This document shows, one piece after another, positions 39,261 to 39,632 of a DNA stretch of 39,632 nucleotides. Positions within the stretch are counted from its first letter, which is position 1, and every line of letters begins with the position of its first letter. The translations under genes were made by a program, and so were the position numbers. Under the pieces are notes generated by a model, which was not told the DNA's origin, made no database searches, and worked only from the letters and a program-made list of their open reading frames with translations. The stretch comes from Actinomadura livida (GTDB lineage Bacteria > Actinomycetota > Actinomycetes > Streptosporangiales > Streptosporangiaceae): contig NZ_BMRO01000004.1 in NCBI RefSeq assembly GCF_014648675.1, positions 1 through 39,632 of the forward strand, given 5' to 3'.

Positions 39261-39632
39261 GTGTCCCGGTACCGGCTGTGCCCGACCCCCGTCCAGGAGG
39301 CGGGGCTGCTGGAGCACTGCGGACATGCCCGGTTCGTGTGGAACCTGGCCGTGGAACAGCACGCCTGGTGGACGCCGAGCCGAGGCCCCGCACCGGGGTA
39401 TGTCGCGCAGGCCCGCCAGTTGACCGGGGCCCGCGCCGCCAACCCGTGGCTGGCGGCCGGTTCGCAGACGGTGCAGCAGCAGGCCCTGCGCGATTTCGCG
39501 CAGGCCATGGCGAACTTCTTCACAGGGACGCACCGGCGGCCGACATGGCGCAAAGCCGGACGGCACGAGGGATTCCGGATCGTCGGTCGGCGCGGCAGGC
39601 AATGGGATGTGCGGCGCGTGTCCCGCAAGGTC
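39261..39632 (+). CDS. tnpB: TnpB, IS200/IS605-type RNA-guided nuclease (N-terminal part, cut by window edge)
   Basis: From GTG 39261 the frame is open to the last base (124 codons). It reads VSRYRLCPTPVQEAGLLEHCGHARFVWNLAVEQHAWW, the N-terminal helical domain (OrfB HTH) of TnpB proteins, then QARQLTGARAANPWLAAGSQTVQQQALRDFAQAMANFFTGTHRRPTWRKAGRHEGFRI, which matches the next conserved block (Q-x-x-L-x-x-F-x-x-A). The RuvC nuclease residues and the zinc finger lie beyond the edge. TnpB proteins are RNA-guided nucleases, and their guide RNA is read from the right end of the element, also outside the window. The TnpA transposase is not seen upstream. TATGTT 12 nt before the GTG suggests a near-leaderless transcript. 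Confidence 0.88.
   Translation, partial: MSRYRLCPTPVQEAGLLEHCGHARFVWNLAVEQHAWWTPSRGPAPGYVAQARQLTGARAANPWLAAGSQTVQQQALRDFAQAMANFFTGTHRRPTWRKAGRHEGFRIVGRRGRQWDVRRVSRKV

Overview
The window looks like chromosomal DNA of a filamentous actinomycete. GC content is very high, third codon positions are almost all G or C, and GTG starts and 4-nt ATGA/GTGA overlaps are common. A helix-turn-helix/DUF5753 gene followed by a DUF397 gene is typical of Streptomyces, Actinomadura and relatives. A Thermomonosporaceae (Actinomadura-like) host is my best inference, not a proven assignment. No rRNA, tRNA or CRISPR array was seen.

Layout. 1-85: end of a Phd/YefM-type antitoxin gene. 222-5023 (minus): six-gene coupled operon for alkanesulfonate uptake and desulfonation (class II aldolase, cysteine-free carboxymuconolactone-decarboxylase-like protein, ssuA, ssuC, ssuB, ssuD). 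5338-9809 (plus): an Hsp90-family ATPase translationally coupled to a 901-residue TPR protein. 9806-11916 (minus): galE-galK without galT. 12000-16010 (plus): a CorC-like CBS-domain protein, trpS, a 2H phosphoesterase and a YihY/BrkB membrane protein. 16007-17894 (minus): an NTF2-like protein and a D-Ala-D-Ala carboxypeptidase. 18313-21199 (plus): a YbdK-type carboxylate-amine ligase overlapping an M20 amidohydrolase. 21451-28660 (plus): a nucleoside uptake and salvage operon (BMP lipoprotein, double ABC ATPase, two permeases, cytidine deaminase, thymidine phosphorylase).

28.7-34.6 kb is an accessory, decaying region. It holds a frameshifted antitoxin, a broken secreted-protein gene, two small unknown genes divergent from the HTH/DUF397 pair, a serine-hydrolase remnant without its catalytic serine motif, and a deletion relic of a paralogue of the gene at 30091. 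From 35 kb on there are mostly regulators with their targets: LysR, a DUF6817-like protein, a MarR regulator divergent from a Tat-exported amidohydrolase around a clear operator, a TetR regulator, and at the right edge the first 124 codons of an IS605-type TnpB.

Most unusual points: an in-frame insertion in trpS carrying a perfect GC-rich hairpin with foreign codon use, with a related hairpin core in front of cdd; the coupled Hsp90-TPR pair; a structured, dyad-rich leader before the nucleoside operon; the sulfonate operon with two extra enzymes; and the duplicated upstream sequence with a relic gene 4.5 kb away. Gene calls rest on reading motifs and recalling families; no database search was possible.
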